Translations under genes and position numbers: made by a program
Notes under the pieces: generated by a model
Databases searched by the model: none
What the model saw: the letters and a program-made list of their open reading frames with translations, nothing else
Told to the model about the DNA's origin: nothing
Shown: piece by piece, positions 7,963 through 16,126 of the stretch
Position numbering within the stretch: position 1 is the stretch's first letter
Layout of the letters: the number at the start of each line of letters is the position of its first letter
Source: UBA7378 sp049611805
Lineage (GTDB): Bacteria; Pseudomonadota; Alphaproteobacteria; RS24
Direction of reading: 5' to 3'
Assembly: GCA_049611805.1 (NCBI GenBank)
Contig: JBMZAX010000002.1
Span: 116,503 to 180,502 of the forward strand
DNA length: 64,000 nucleotides

Positions 7963-8066
7963 CTGACGCGCTCAGCAGTCGCAAATCAGGAACTTGCACT
8001 GGCTGGCCGACTGGGCTAGCAAGGTGGCGGCTGATTTGGTGTTTCCCGTACAAGCGAGCAGAGAAC

Positions 8067-9077
8067 ATGTCGGAAAAAACGGAAGCTGGCAAAAAAATAG
8101 GCGTAGCCGGTGGTGGCGCGTGGGGCACGGCGCTGGCTTGTGTTGCCGCGCGCGGGCATGCGGAGCCCGTACCGATATATGTGCATGAGCCGAAAACCGC
8201 CGAGAATATTAATCAGCGGCGCGAAAATGTGGATTTTCTGCCCGGCCAAACCCTGCCCGACAATTTGCAGGGCTCAAACGAGATGCGCGTTCTGGCCGAT
8301 TGTGACTGCGTGCTGATGGTTGCACCGGCGCAATTTGCCCGCAATGTCATTGCCGGACTGGCCGAAATTTTGCCGACCCACGCCACGCTGGTGCTGTGCT
8401 CCAAGGGCGTCGAGCGCGGCACGCTTAAATTCATATCGCAACTGGCCGGCGAATATCTGCCCGAAAGCCGCCTTGCCGTATTGTCGGGGCCAAGCTTTGC
8501 AAAAGACGTGGCCGCCGGCCTGCCGACGGCGGTAACGCTGGCCGCAACAGACCCGGCGCGCGGGGCCGAACTGTGCCGAATGCTGGAACGGCCCAGATTT
8601 CGCCCCTATCTGTCGGACGATATATTGGGCGCGGAAATTGGCGGTGCGGTCAAAAACGTGCTGGCCATTGCCTGTGGCATTGTCGCCGGCAAAAAGCTCG
8701 GCGAGAGCGCGCGCGCCGCACTGACATCGCGCGGCTTTGCCGAAATGCAACGCCTCGGTCTGGCACTCGGCGCCAAAGCAGAAACATTGGCCGGCCTGTC
8801 GGGGCTGGGCGATCTTGTGCTGACATGCGCCAGCGCCACATCGCGCAATTTTTCACTGGGTCAGGCGCTGGGCGAAGGCGGGCGCGCCGAAGACATATTA
8901 AGCCAACGCCTGTCGGTCAGCGAGGGGGCAACCAGTGCCGAAGCCGTTTGCGCGCTTGCCGCGCGCGCCCAAGTCGACATGCCGATTTGTGCGGCGGTTG
9001 ATGATATTCTGGCCGGACGACACGATGTCGACACGGCCATTCAAAACCTCATGTCGCGCCCGCTGGCGCGCGAATAG
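8067..9077 (+). CDS. gpsA: NAD(P)+-dependent glycerol-3-phosphate dehydrogenase
   Basis: A 336-residue cytosolic enzyme that reduces dihydroxyacetone phosphate to sn-glycerol 3-phosphate for phospholipid synthesis. It has the N-terminal dinucleotide motif GVAGGGAWGTALA, LCSKGVE and LSGPSFAKDVAAG in the first domain, and the catalytic-lysine region GGAVKNVLAIACGI with LSGLGDLVLTC in the second. gpsA, YciI, EVE and Rieske genes run in the same direction, a grouping seen in other Alphaproteobacteria near tsaD. Confidence 0.96.
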   Translation: MSEKTEAGKKIGVAGGGAWGTALACVAARGHAEPVPIYVHEPKTAENINQRRENVDFLPGQTLPDNLQGSNEMRVLADCDCVLMVAPAQFARNVIAGLAEILPTHATLVLCSKGVERGTLKFISQLAGEYLPESRLAVLSGPSFAKDVAAGLPTAVTLAATDPARGAELCRMLERPRFRPYLSDDILGAEIGGAVKNVLAIACGIVAGKKLGESARAALTSRGFAEMQRLGLALGAKAETLAGLSGLGDLVLTCASATSRNFSLGQALGEGGRAEDILSQRLSVSEGATSAEAVCALAARAQVDMPICAAVDDILAGRHDVDTAIQNLMSRPLARE

Positions 9078-9146
9078 GCCTGTTATTGGCCCTTCGCTTC
9101 GGGGCGCATTTCAAAAAATTCGGCCGATTGTGACCATATTGCCTGA

Positions 9147-9175
9147 TTGAGCGCGGCGCGCGGCTCTGCTAGCTT
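9147..9175 (+). promoter_or_regulatory. Candidate promoter of the YciI-EVE-Rieske genes
   Basis: TTGAGC (9147-9152), a 17-base spacer and TAGCTT (9170-9175) lie 25 bases before the YciI start. The spacing is ideal and both boxes are partial matches. Confidence 0.4.
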
Positions 9176-9200
9176 GGCTCAGGTAGCGTTGGAGAGTGTC

Positions 9201-9500
9201 ATGTTTTGTTTGATTTGCATGGATCGACCCGAAAGTCAGGATTTGCGTCTGGCAAACCGGCCCGACCATCTGGCCTATGTGCGGGAAAATCCGGGGGTTA
9301 TCGTGGCCGGTCCGTTTCTGGGCGAGGATGGCGCGACCATGATCGGCTCGCTGATTGTACTGGACGTCAAAACGCGCGCCGAGGCCGAAAACTGGGCGCG
9401 CAACGACCCCTATGCCAAGGCCGGATTGTTCGACCGTGTGGAAATTCACCCATGGAAGCATCTGATCGGCGGGCTGGAAAACCCGCAGGCAACCGGCTAG
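9201..9500 (+). CDS. YciI family protein
   Basis: A 99-residue ferredoxin-like-fold protein. The ATG at 9201 is chosen over an upstream in-frame start because GGAGAG lies 4 bases before it and the family begins with a short beta strand (MFCLICMDRPES). The Asp in the final part (WARNDPYAKAGLFDRVEIHPW) matches the conserved NDPY/F-x-AGL region of YciI proteins. No substrate is established for this branch. It precedes the EVE-domain gene by 39 bases. Confidence 0.88.
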   Translation: MFCLICMDRPESQDLRLANRPDHLAYVRENPGVIVAGPFLGEDGATMIGSLIVLDVKTRAEAENWARNDPYAKAGLFDRVEIHPWKHLIGGLENPQATG

Positions 9501-9539
9501 ACGGGAATTTGCAGACAGAATTTAGACGGGAAAAGGGCC

Positions 9540-10007
9540 ATGGCTGAAAACAAAAAAACGGCAACCAAAACACAGTTCTGGCTGTTTAAGTCCGAACCCA
9601 ATACCTGGTCATGGGATGACCAATGCGCGCGCGGGAAAAAGGGCGAGCATTGGGACGGTGTGCGCAATTTTCTGGCAAACAAAAATATGAAAGCCATGGC
9701 GGTCGGCGATCGCGGGTTTTTTTATCACTCGGTCAATGAAAAACGCATTATGGGCAGTGTGCAGGTCATCCGCGAGCACTATCCCGATCACACCGACCCG
9801 AAGGGGCGTTTCGGCATGGTCGATATTATGGCGCTGGAAACGGCGACCCATCACGTCACGCTGGCCGAGATTAAAAACGAGCCGAAACTCGCCGACATGG
9901 CGCTGGTGACAAATTCGCGCCTCTCCGTGCAGCCGGTGACACCGGCGGAATGGAAGCGCGTGTGCAAAATGGCGGGGCTTGACCCTGCCCGCGACACGCC
10001 GGCCTAG
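9540..10007 (+). CDS. EVE domain (PUA-like) protein
   Basis: A 155-residue single-domain protein. It begins with the EVE signature WLFKSEPNTWSWDDQ, followed by WDGVRNFLANKNMKAM and GDRGFFYHS. EVE domains are PUA-like folds that bind modified bases in nucleic acids. In bacteria the stand-alone form (YTH/thymocyte nuclear protein 1-like) is housekeeping and of unsettled role. It lies between YciI and a Rieske protein with gaps of 39 and 3 bases, so the three are likely one unit. Confidence 0.92.
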   Translation: MAENKKTATKTQFWLFKSEPNTWSWDDQCARGKKGEHWDGVRNFLANKNMKAMAVGDRGFFYHSVNEKRIMGSVQVIREHYPDHTDPKGRFGMVDIMALETATHHVTLAEIKNEPKLADMALVTNSRLSVQPVTPAEWKRVCKMAGLDPARDTPA

Positions 10008-10010
10008 CCC

Positions 10011-10433
10011 ATGCCCAACCAATTGCCTGATCTGTGGCTTCCCCCCAGCGGCACGGTCATTTGTTCGGCAGAAGCTGTCGCGCCGGAAGAAACGCGCGGC
10101 TTCGTAATTTCAGACCCGCACAGCACCAACTGCCTTGACCTCATCATCTGGCACACGCAAGAGGGGTTTCGCGGTTTCGTGAACCGGTGCCCGCATTTGG
10201 GTTTGCCGCTTGAGACCTTTCCCGACCGATTTTTGAACGCTTTGGGTGATGCGCTGGTTTGTTCGGCGCATGGCGCGCTTTTCGATGCGACGGGCCATTG
10301 TCTGGCGGGCCCGTGCGCGGGCAAAGGGCTGGTGCCGCTTGAACTTGATGTGCGCGCCCGCGCGCAGGCAGAGCCGACAGATAAGGGTGCGGATAAAGAT
10401 ATTGTGCTGATTGGGCGCCTCGCGCATAGTTGA
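10011..10433 (+). CDS. Rieske [2Fe-2S] domain protein
   Basis: A 140-residue protein with a complete Rieske cluster site: C60-P-H62 in NRCPHLGLPL and C84-x2-H87 in CSAHGALF. No membrane helix or oxygenase domain is attached, so it is a soluble ferredoxin-like Rieske protein. Its electron partner is unknown. It begins three bases after the EVE gene, suggesting cotranscription, and ends 22 bases before the MFS gene. Confidence 0.9.
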   Translation: MPNQLPDLWLPPSGTVICSAEAVAPEETRGFVISDPHSTNCLDLIIWHTQEGFRGFVNRCPHLGLPLETFPDRFLNALGDALVCSAHGALFDATGHCLAGPCAGKGLVPLELDVRARAQAEPTDKGADKDIVLIGRLAHS

Positions 10434-10455
10434 GCCTCAAGGGGGAGGGTCATCA

Positions 10456-11775
10456 ATGTCGCAATCAGGGTCTCAAACAGGCGCGCCGGCCGAGAGCGAA
10501 GCGCGCAGTCGTGATTACGCGGTCTTGTGCCTGCTGACCGTCATCAATGTAATGAATTTCGTCGACCGGCAATTGCTTGCCAGCTTCGCCAATTTCATCG
10601 TGCCGGATCTTGGGCTCTCCAACACCCAGTTCGGGCTTTTGACGGGCTTTGCCTTTATTGTGTTCTATTCGGTGATGGGCCTGTTTATGGGCACATTGGC
10701 CGACCGCCTGCACCGGCCCCGCCTGCTGGCTTTCGGGCTGGCTCTGTGGAGCGGGCTGACGGCGGCTTCCGGGGCGGCCAAAGGCTTTGTGACCATGCTT
10801 ATTCCGCGCATGCTGGTCGGGGTTGGCGAAAGTGTTGCCACACCAACCGCCATGTCGATGCTGGCCGACCGGTTTCCCTCGCGCCAGCTTGGCTTTGCGG
10901 CAGGCTTTTATTATATGGGCGTGCCGATTGGCGTCGCCGCCAGCCTGCTCATCGCCGGCTATCTGGGCCCGGCCATTGGCTGGCGCGCGTGTTTTTATCT
11001 CTTGGGCGGTATCGGCCTTTTGCTGGCTGTCGGCCTGCTTTTTCTGGGCGAGACACCGCGCAAGGGTGTGGATGCGGCGCAGCCGGAAAAACTGAAATTC
11101 GGGGAAATCATCAAAATTCTGCGCAGCTCGCTGACGCAATCTCCCGCGCTGATGTGCACCATTGCCGGCGGCGTGGCGTTTCATTTTATTCTGGGCGCGG
11201 CGGCGTTCGACCAGCTTTGGTTTGTCAATGAGCGCGGCTTTGAGCGCGCCGAGATTGCGCGCCACTCCGGCTGGCTTGCCGCCGCCGGAGGTATTTTGGG
11301 CAATTTGCTGGGCGGCTGGCTGGGCGACAAATGGCAGCAAAATTTCAAAACCGGACGCCCGATGTTTTTATTCTGGACCTCGCTCCTGCTGTCGCCCTTT
11401 GCCGTGGCCTATCGCCTGGTTCCGGCTGACAATATTTTGTTCGATCTGGGCATTTTTCTGGGCTTTGTTCAGCTGGGGCTTTTTTACGGGCCGACTTTTT
11501 CCACCGTGCAGGAGCTGGTGCCGCCGCGCATTCGCGCAACGGTGGTGGCGTTTTACATATTGAGCCTGAACCTTATCGGGCTTGGCATCGGCATTACCGG
11601 CGGCGGCATTCTCGCCGACTACATGACCGCGCAAGGCCACGGGCAACCCTATACGGTGACGCTGTTGGCATTCACCGTTTTGTCCATGCTGGCAATTCCG
11701 CTCATGTATGTTGCCGGCAAGCGTTTCCACGCTGACCGCGCGCGGCTGTTTGGAACCGGTGCCCCGATGCAATAA
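10456..11775 (+). CDS. MFS transporter, Spinster-like branch
   Basis: A 439-residue, 12-helix major facilitator. The ATG at 10456 is preferred to an upstream in-frame start because GGGGGAGGG precedes it and the upstream codons overlap the Rieske gene. The first loop has FVDRQLLASFANFIVPDLGLSNTQFGLLTGFAF, the pattern of Spinster-like carriers (DRx2L...SxTQxG); the loop 2-3 motif is GTLADRLHRPRLLA. Substrate is unknown; relatives move sphingolipids or organic acids. Confidence 0.85.
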   Translation: MSQSGSQTGAPAESEARSRDYAVLCLLTVINVMNFVDRQLLASFANFIVPDLGLSNTQFGLLTGFAFIVFYSVMGLFMGTLADRLHRPRLLAFGLALWSGLTAASGAAKGFVTMLIPRMLVGVGESVATPTAMSMLADRFPSRQLGFAAGFYYMGVPIGVAASLLIAGYLGPAIGWRACFYLLGGIGLLLAVGLLFLGETPRKGVDAAQPEKLKFGEIIKILRSSLTQSPALMCTIAGGVAFHFILGAAAFDQLWFVNERGFERAEIARHSGWLAAAGGILGNLLGGWLGDKWQQNFKTGRPMFLFWTSLLLSPFAVAYRLVPADNILFDLGIFLGFVQLGLFYGPTFSTVQELVPPRIRATVVAFYILSLNLIGLGIGITGGGILADYMTAQGHGQPYTVTLLAFTVLSMLAIPLMYVAGKRFHADRARLFGTGAPMQ

Positions 11776-11866
11776 TGTTTCGAAACAGTCATTCGCAATA
11801 GTATTTTACACGCGAACCCGACCTGCTAAATTGCGGAGCGGGAGTTGCCGAGAAGGAGGGTGTTTT

Positions 11867-13810
11867 ATGTCCGAAGAACTGGTTTTTGATGTGCCTGAAA
11901 ATGTGAAGGCCGAGACGCTGGTCGATGAAGCCAAATATCATGAAATGTATGCCGAGAGCCTGCGCGACCCGGACGCCTTCTGGGGCGAACACGGCAAGCG
12001 CATTGACTGGATGCGCCCTTACACAAAGGTCAAGAACACGCTGTACAGCAAGGAAGATGTGTCGATCAAATGGTATGAAGACGGCACGCTCAATGCCTGT
12101 GTCAATTGCGTCGACCGCCATCTTGACGCGCGCGGCGACGATATTGCGATTATCTGGGAAGGCGACGAGCCGGATCAGGATGCGAAAATCACCTATCGCC
12201 GGCTTTACGAAGAAGTGTGCCGTTTCGCCAATGTGCTGAAGCAACAAGGCGTGGGCAAGGGCGACCGCGTGACGATTTACATGCCGATGATCCCCGAAGC
12301 GGCCTATGCCATGCTGGCATGCGCGCGCATTGGCGCCATTCATTCGGTGGTGTTTGGCGGGTTTTCACCCGAAGCCCTCGCCGGCCGCATTCAGGATTGC
12401 GACAGTTCTTGCGTCATCACGGCGGATGAAGGCATTCGCGGCGGGAAAAAAATTCCGCTCAAAGCAAACACCGATGCCGCGCTGGAGCAATGCCCGGGCG
12501 TCTCAAGCGTTGTGGTGGTGGCGCGCACGCAAGGCGACGTCAATATGGTTGCCGGTCGTGACATTTGGTATCACGAGGTCAAGGACACGGTAGACGCCGA
12601 ATGTCCGGCCGAAGAAATGGGGGCCGAAGACCCGCTTTTCATTCTTTACACCTCCGGCTCCACCGGCAAGCCCAAGGGCGTGTTGCACACAACCGGCGGC
12701 TATATGGTTTACGCCTCGATGACGCATGAATATGTGTTCGACTATAAGCGCGGCGAAATATTCTGGTGCACGGCCGATGTCGGCTGGGTGACGGGCCACA
12801 CCTATATTGTGTACGGCCCGCTGGCCAATGGCGCGACGACGATGATGTTTGAGGGCGTGCCGAACTATCCCGACAATTCGCGGTTCTGGAACGTATGCGA
12901 CAAACATCAGGTCAATATTTTCTACACCGCGCCGACGGCTTTGCGCGCACTGATGCGCGAAGGCGAAGCACCGGTCAAGGCCGCCAGCCGGTCTTCAATC
13001 CGGCTTCTGGGCTCGGTGGGCGAACCGATCAACCCCGAAGCCTGGCTCTGGTATCACCGTGAGGTTGGCGAGGGGCGCTGCCCGATTGTCGACACATGGT
13101 GGCAAACCGAGACCGGCGCGGCGCTCATCACACCGCTGCCCGGCGCAACACCGCTGAAGCCCGGCTCGGCCTCGCGCCCGTTTTTCGGCATTCGCCCCGA
13201 ACTGGTCGACGCTGACGGCAAATTGCTGGAAGGCGCCACATCGGGCAATCTGTGCATTGCCGACAGCTGGCCCGGACAGATGCGCACCGTTTATGGCGAC
13301 CACCAACGCTTTATCGACACTTATTTTGTGCAATATCCGGGCAAATATTTCACCGGCGACGGGTGTCGGCGCGACGAAGATGATTATTACTGGATTACCG
13401 GCCGGGTCGATGATGTGTTGAACATATCCGGCCACCGGCTGGGCACGGCGGAAGTTGAAAGCGCGCTGGTGGCGCACACACAAGTCGCTGAGGCTGCCGT
13501 GGTCGGCTATCCGCACGACATTAAAGGGCAGGGAATTTACTGCTATGTGACGCTGAACGCCGGACTGGATGGCGACGATGATTTGAAGGGCGAGCTTGTG
13601 CAATGGGTGCGCAAGGAAATCGGTCCGATTGCCTCGCCCGACCTTATCCAGTTTGCGCCGGGCCTGCCGAAAACGCGCTCGGGCAAAATCATGCGGCGAA
13701 TTTTAAGAAAAATTGCGGAAGATGATTTTTCCAATCTGGGCGACACATCCACATTGGCAGACCCGTCCGTGGTCGACGATTTGATCGACAACCGCCAAAA
13801 CAGCGGGTAG
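11867..13810 (+). CDS. acs: Acetyl-CoA synthetase
   Basis: A 647-residue ANL-family enzyme that activates acetate with ATP and CoA. The ATG at 11867 follows AAGGAGGG and gives the family's usual length. It has the acetyl-CoA synthetase N-terminal domain (YHEMYAESLRDPDAFWGE), the phosphate loop YTSGSTGKPKGVLH, WWQTETG, and GRVDDVLNISGHRLGTAEVE. The C-terminal PKTRSGKIMRRILRK contains the lysine that is acetylated to inactivate Acs in other bacteria. It ends 7 bases from the convergent DUF1674 gene. Confidence 0.96.
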   Translation: MSEELVFDVPENVKAETLVDEAKYHEMYAESLRDPDAFWGEHGKRIDWMRPYTKVKNTLYSKEDVSIKWYEDGTLNACVNCVDRHLDARGDDIAIIWEGDEPDQDAKITYRRLYEEVCRFANVLKQQGVGKGDRVTIYMPMIPEAAYAMLACARIGAIHSVVFGGFSPEALAGRIQDCDSSCVITADEGIRGGKKIPLKANTDAALEQCPGVSSVVVVARTQGDVNMVAGRDIWYHEVKDTVDAECPAEEMGAEDPLFILYTSGSTGKPKGVLHTTGGYMVYASMTHEYVFDYKRGEIFWCTADVGWVTGHTYIVYGPLANGATTMMFEGVPNYPDNSRFWNVCDKHQVNIFYTAPTALRALMREGEAPVKAASRSSIRLLGSVGEPINPEAWLWYHREVGEGRCPIVDTWWQTETGAALITPLPGATPLKPGSASRPFFGIRPELVDADGKLLEGATSGNLCIADSWPGQMRTVYGDHQRFIDTYFVQYPGKYFTGDGCRRDEDDYYWITGRVDDVLNISGHRLGTAEVESALVAHTQVAEAAVVGYPHDIKGQGIYCYVTLNAGLDGDDDLKGELVQWVRKEIGPIASPDLIQFAPGLPKTRSGKIMRRILRKIAEDDFSNLGDTSTLADPSVVDDLIDNRQNSG

Positions 13811-13817
13811 AGAGCCG

Positions 13818-14027
13818 TTAAAAGTCGGAAATAATGCCGTCTTTTTCCCAATCGCCATAGCGCGTCGGCTCAGGCCCCGCCTGTCCGCCGGTTTCCTTGC
13901 GCGGGGCTTTTTCGTCATGTGCCGCCACTTTTTCTTTGCGCCGCGCTTCGGCTTCGGCGCGCGCGCGTTTGGCGGCCTCTGCCACTGATTTTTGCCGCGC
14001 CGAGGGCCGGTTTTTGTCATCTGCCAT
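13818..14027 (-). CDS. DUF1674 protein, SdhAF4-like succinate dehydrogenase assembly factor
   Basis: A 69-residue protein from the ATG at 14027. The C-terminal GPEPTRYGDWEKDGIISDF is the DUF1674 signature, preceded by a charged, Ala/Arg/Glu-rich helix. The mitochondrial relative SDHAF4 helps assemble the flavoprotein subunit of complex II; the same role in this bacterium is inference. It is divergent from rsmB, the usual alphaproteobacterial location, and far from any sdh genes in this window. Longer in-frame starts exist upstream but lack family support. Confidence 0.85.
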   Translation of the reverse strand: MADDKNRPSARQKSVAEAAKRARAEAEARRKEKVAAHDEKAPRKETGGQAGPEPTRYGDWEKDGIISDF

Positions 14028-14079
14028 GGTGTAAATATGGGCGCTTGCCAGCAGATTTCCAGAGTGGTCTAACAAATGC

Positions 14080-15414
14080 ATGGAAAAAAACGCGCGACAT
14101 ACATCGCGGGCCACCACCTCCCGCGGGCGTGGCAAATCTGCCGCCCGACGCCAAGCCGCGACCATGCTGGCGGCCATTGAGCGCGGCAAAACGCTGGACG
14201 AGGCGCGCGACCGGCTGGGCGATTTGAACCCCGCCGACCGCGCTTTTGCGCGTGCCATGGTTATGACCGCCTTGCGCCGGCGCGGCCGGATCGAAGCGGC
14301 ATTGGCGCCGCATCTCAAAAACCCCGTACCGGCACGCCCGCATTTGACGCGTGCGCTTTTGCATATTGGTGCCGCGCAAATCCTGTTCATGGATGTGCCG
14401 CCGCATGCCGCAATTAACGAAACCGTGGCGGCCACGGGTCGGCGCGAGCAGCCCTTTCGCGGGCTTATCAATGCGGTGTTGCGCCGTGTCAGCGAAGCGG
14501 GACAGAATATCGACACGGTGCCGGACCTGCCGGCCTGGTTGCTGGATGGCTGGCGCGCGGCTTATGGTGCCGCGCAGACGGCAGAGATGGAAAATATTTT
14601 GCGCCAAACGCCGCCGCTGGATTTACAGTTTCGCAACGCCGATGCTTTGAAAGACTGGCAAAGCTGCAATCCGGGCATGGGCCGCGCGCTTAGCCCCACC
14701 TGCCTGCGGCTTGAGGAGACGGGCGATGTCACCCGCCTGCCGGGGTTTGATGCCGGCACTTGGTGGGTGCAGGATATCAGCGCATCGTTGGCCGCGCCGC
14801 TTCTGCGCGCGGACGCACAAGCCGATATTCTCGACCTGTGCGCGGCTCCGGGCGGCAAAACCCTGCAACTGGCCGCAGGCGGGGCGCATGTGACAGCGCT
14901 TGATGCCTCCAAAAACCGGCTGCAACGCCTTGCCGCAAATTTGGCACGCACCGGCCTTGGTGCGCAGACCCTGCTGGCCGACCTTGAAAACTGGGAGCCG
15001 CCCAGAAGATTTTCCCATGTTTTGCTGGACGCCCCCTGCTCGGCCACCGGCACAATTCGACGCCACCCCGACCTGCCGCTGCACCGTCGCCGCGGTGACA
15101 TTGAAAAAAGCGCGCGCCTGCAGGCCGGTCTTCTGGCGCGGGCGGCTGACGCGACGGCCCCCGGCGGCACGCTGGTTTACTGCGTGTGCTCGCTGGAGCC
15201 CGAAGAAGGCGAAGGCGTGGCGCAGGCATTTCTCGAAAGCCGTGACGATTTTTCCCTCATGCCGATTGGGGCGGATGAGGTGCCGGAATGTTTGTCCATG
15301 GCCGTGACGAAAGCCGGCAATTTGCGCACAACACCGGCAATGCTGGCCGCTTCGGGCGGTTGTGACGGGTTCTTTGCCGCGCGTTTCCACAAGAAAGCCG
15401 GGGCACGGATATGA
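14080..15414 (+). CDS. rsmB: 16S rRNA (cytosine-C5) methyltransferase RsmB/Sun family
   Basis: A 444-residue protein with a NusB-like RNA-binding domain (about 20-150) and a class I SAM methyltransferase domain. Catalytic features are LCAAPGGKTLQLAA (SAM binding) and DAPCSATGTIRRHPD, with the second cysteine in VYCVCSLEPEEGE. It methylates a cytosine in 16S rRNA (C967 in E. coli). Start at ATG 14080 with a basic tail; ATG codons further in are possible. It is followed by rpe after 43 bases. Confidence 0.93.
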   Translation: MEKNARHTSRATTSRGRGKSAARRQAATMLAAIERGKTLDEARDRLGDLNPADRAFARAMVMTALRRRGRIEAALAPHLKNPVPARPHLTRALLHIGAAQILFMDVPPHAAINETVAATGRREQPFRGLINAVLRRVSEAGQNIDTVPDLPAWLLDGWRAAYGAAQTAEMENILRQTPPLDLQFRNADALKDWQSCNPGMGRALSPTCLRLEETGDVTRLPGFDAGTWWVQDISASLAAPLLRADAQADILDLCAAPGGKTLQLAAGGAHVTALDASKNRLQRLAANLARTGLGAQTLLADLENWEPPRRFSHVLLDAPCSATGTIRRHPDLPLHRRRGDIEKSARLQAGLLARAADATAPGGTLVYCVCSLEPEEGEGVAQAFLESRDDFSLMPIGADEVPECLSMAVTKAGNLRTTPAMLAASGGCDGFFAARFHKKAGARI

Positions 15415-15457
15415 GTGATATCTTGCGCGCCGCGTCAAATAGGATTATTGAAAAAAT

Positions 15458-16126
15458 ATGCCTGCGGTAAAAATTGCACCTTCCATTCTCTCCGCTGACT
15501 TTGCCCGTCTGGGCGAAGAGGTTGCCGCCATTTGTGAGGCCGGATGCGACTATGTGCATGTCGATGTGATGGACGGCCATTTCGTGCCGAATATTACCAT
15601 TGGCCCGGATGTCGTGAAGGCCATTAAACCGCATGCGTCGCGCCCGCTCGATGTGCATTTGATGATCGCGCCGGTTGACCCCTATATCACGGCGTTTGCC
15701 GAAGCCGGTGCCGATATCATCACCTTCCACCCCGAAGCCGGGCCGCACCCGCACCGCACCGCGCAAGCCATTCGCGCTGCCGGATGTCGCGTCGGGGTGT
15801 CGCTGAACCCGGCCACGCCGCTGGCCGCACTCGACCATATGCTCGACCTTGTCGATCTCGTTCTGGTGATGTCGGTCAATCCGGGCTTTGGCGGGCAAAG
15901 CTTTATCACCAGCCAGCTGGACAAAATATCGGAACTGCGCCGACTGATCGACGCATCGGGCCGCGATATCGAACTGGAAGTCGATGGCGGGGTAAACCGC
16001 GAGACGGCCGCCCAAGTTATCGCCGCCGGGGCCAATGTGCTGGTTGCGGGCACCGCCACCTTCAAGGGCGGGCCGTCGCTCTATGCCGAAAATATCGCCG
16101 CGTTGCGGGAGGCCGGGCAGACCTGA
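15458..16126 (+). CDS. rpe: Ribulose-phosphate 3-epimerase
   Basis: A 222-residue TIM-barrel enzyme that interconverts ribulose 5-phosphate and xylulose 5-phosphate. It has the N-terminal KIAPSILSADFARLGEE, the metal-site residues in YVHVDVMDGHFVPN and DVHLMI, VLVMSVNPGFGGQ, and ELEVDGGVN near the C-terminus. Its TGA overlaps the ATG of the heparinase gene by one base, so the two are translationally coupled. Confidence 0.97.
   Translation: MPAVKIAPSILSADFARLGEEVAAICEAGCDYVHVDVMDGHFVPNITIGPDVVKAIKPHASRPLDVHLMIAPVDPYITAFAEAGADIITFHPEAGPHPHRTAQAIRAAGCRVGVSLNPATPLAALDHMLDLVDLVLVMSVNPGFGGQSFITSQLDKISELRRLIDASGRDIELEVDGGVNRETAAQVIAAGANVLVAGTATFKGGPSLYAENIAALREAGQT

Noticed and set aside
11776..11787. 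TGTTTCGAAACA palindrome upstream of acs, similar to parS arms
   Set aside because: The central ACGT of parS is missing, so the arms are wrongly spaced for ParB. It may still be an operator for acs.
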